From a virus, in the IMG/VR virus record IMGVR_UViG_3300023179_000627, positions 1-20,173 of that record: 20,173 nt of DNA. One strand, 5' to 3'. Shown here piece by piece: positions 19,997-20,173 of the stretch. The stretch's first letter is position 1. Each line of letters begins with the position of its first letter. Position numbers and translations under genes: made by a program. The notes under the pieces are model-generated. The model worked only from the letters and a program-made list of their open reading frames with translations. It was not told where the DNA came from and did no database searches.

Positions 19997-20173
19997 ATGG
20001 AACAAGTAAAAACAAAGGCAACACCTAAAGAAAAAAAGGTGGTTGTAAAAACTCCCGCATCAGCTCCAATTGCTAATGCAAGTCTTTCTTACTTTAACAT
20101 CAAAAAGTACGAATCTGTCAAGTTCACGGAGCTTGGCACTATCAAGAGCATCTTTCCAAGTGACGCGAAGATA
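19997..20173 (+). CDS. Plus-strand phage protein, N-terminal part only, unknown
   Basis: The only plus-strand gene, open from ATG 19997-19999 to the window end (59 codons). The product begins MEQVKTKATPKEKKVVVKTP, a Lys/Thr/Pro-rich flexible start, and then becomes ordered (SLSYFNIKKYESVKFTELGT). I do not recognise it. Its leader (CACAATTTAAATCCAATAACA) is A-rich like other Bacteroidota genes and follows two hairpins. The codons of the last 70 bases use more G and C than the minus-strand small genes, suggesting strong expression or a different history. Divergent orientation suggests it opens the other transcription unit of the genome. Confidence 0.7.
   Translation, partial: MEQVKTKATPKEKKVVVKTPASAPIANASLSYFNIKKYESVKFTELGTIKSIFPSDAKI

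Overview
The window is part of a double-stranded DNA phage genome from the crAss-like group (order Crassvirales). It is AT-rich and densely packed, with no bacterial housekeeping genes. The identification rests on the major capsid protein, portal and large terminase, whose sequences I recognise as crAss-like, and on the gene order that follows them. The host is most likely a member of the Bacteroidota: genes lack clear Shine-Dalgarno sequences and have A-rich leaders, and the one good promoter has the Bacteroidota form TTTG-N19-TAnnTTTG. No database search was possible, so family names come from recognised motifs and remembered relatives.

Layout. About 19.6 kb reads on the minus strand as one virion-building module. 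In transcription order (right to left) it runs: a winged-helix protein (19267-19638), an HU/IHF-like protein (18930-19286), a cysteine-rich protein (18638-18937), three small unknown proteins, a possible small terminase (17405-17743), large terminase (15394-17418), portal (12812-15394), a scaffold-like acidic coiled-coil protein (11439-12671), major capsid protein (9848-11401), an HNH endonuclease (9396-9848), a structured intergenic RNA (9211-9395), head and connector proteins (8242-9210, 7514-8245), an abundant-type structural protein (6376-7485) with its terminator, a cluster of small or decorative proteins (4514-6302) with its terminator, then a metallophosphoesterase, ring/collar-type proteins, a second HU/IHF-like protein, a GIY-YIG-type endonuclease and the start of the muzzle-type tail protein, cut by the window edge at base 1.

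The right-hand end (19639-19996) is a divergent regulatory region. It holds the minus-strand promoter, a G-rich tract at the predicted transcript start, a perfect inverted repeat, and two GC-rich hairpins ahead of a plus-strand gene that runs off the window at 20173. This is probably the boundary between the virion module and the oppositely transcribed part of the genome.

How the genes fit together: terminase and portal package DNA into a shell built from the capsid protein on a scaffold, with auxiliary proteins decorating the head. The connector, ring and muzzle proteins build a short tail. Two free-standing homing endonuclease genes sit exactly at stop/start junctions of this module. Many genes overlap by 1 to 20 bases (TAATG, ATGA, TAGTG), pointing to translational coupling.
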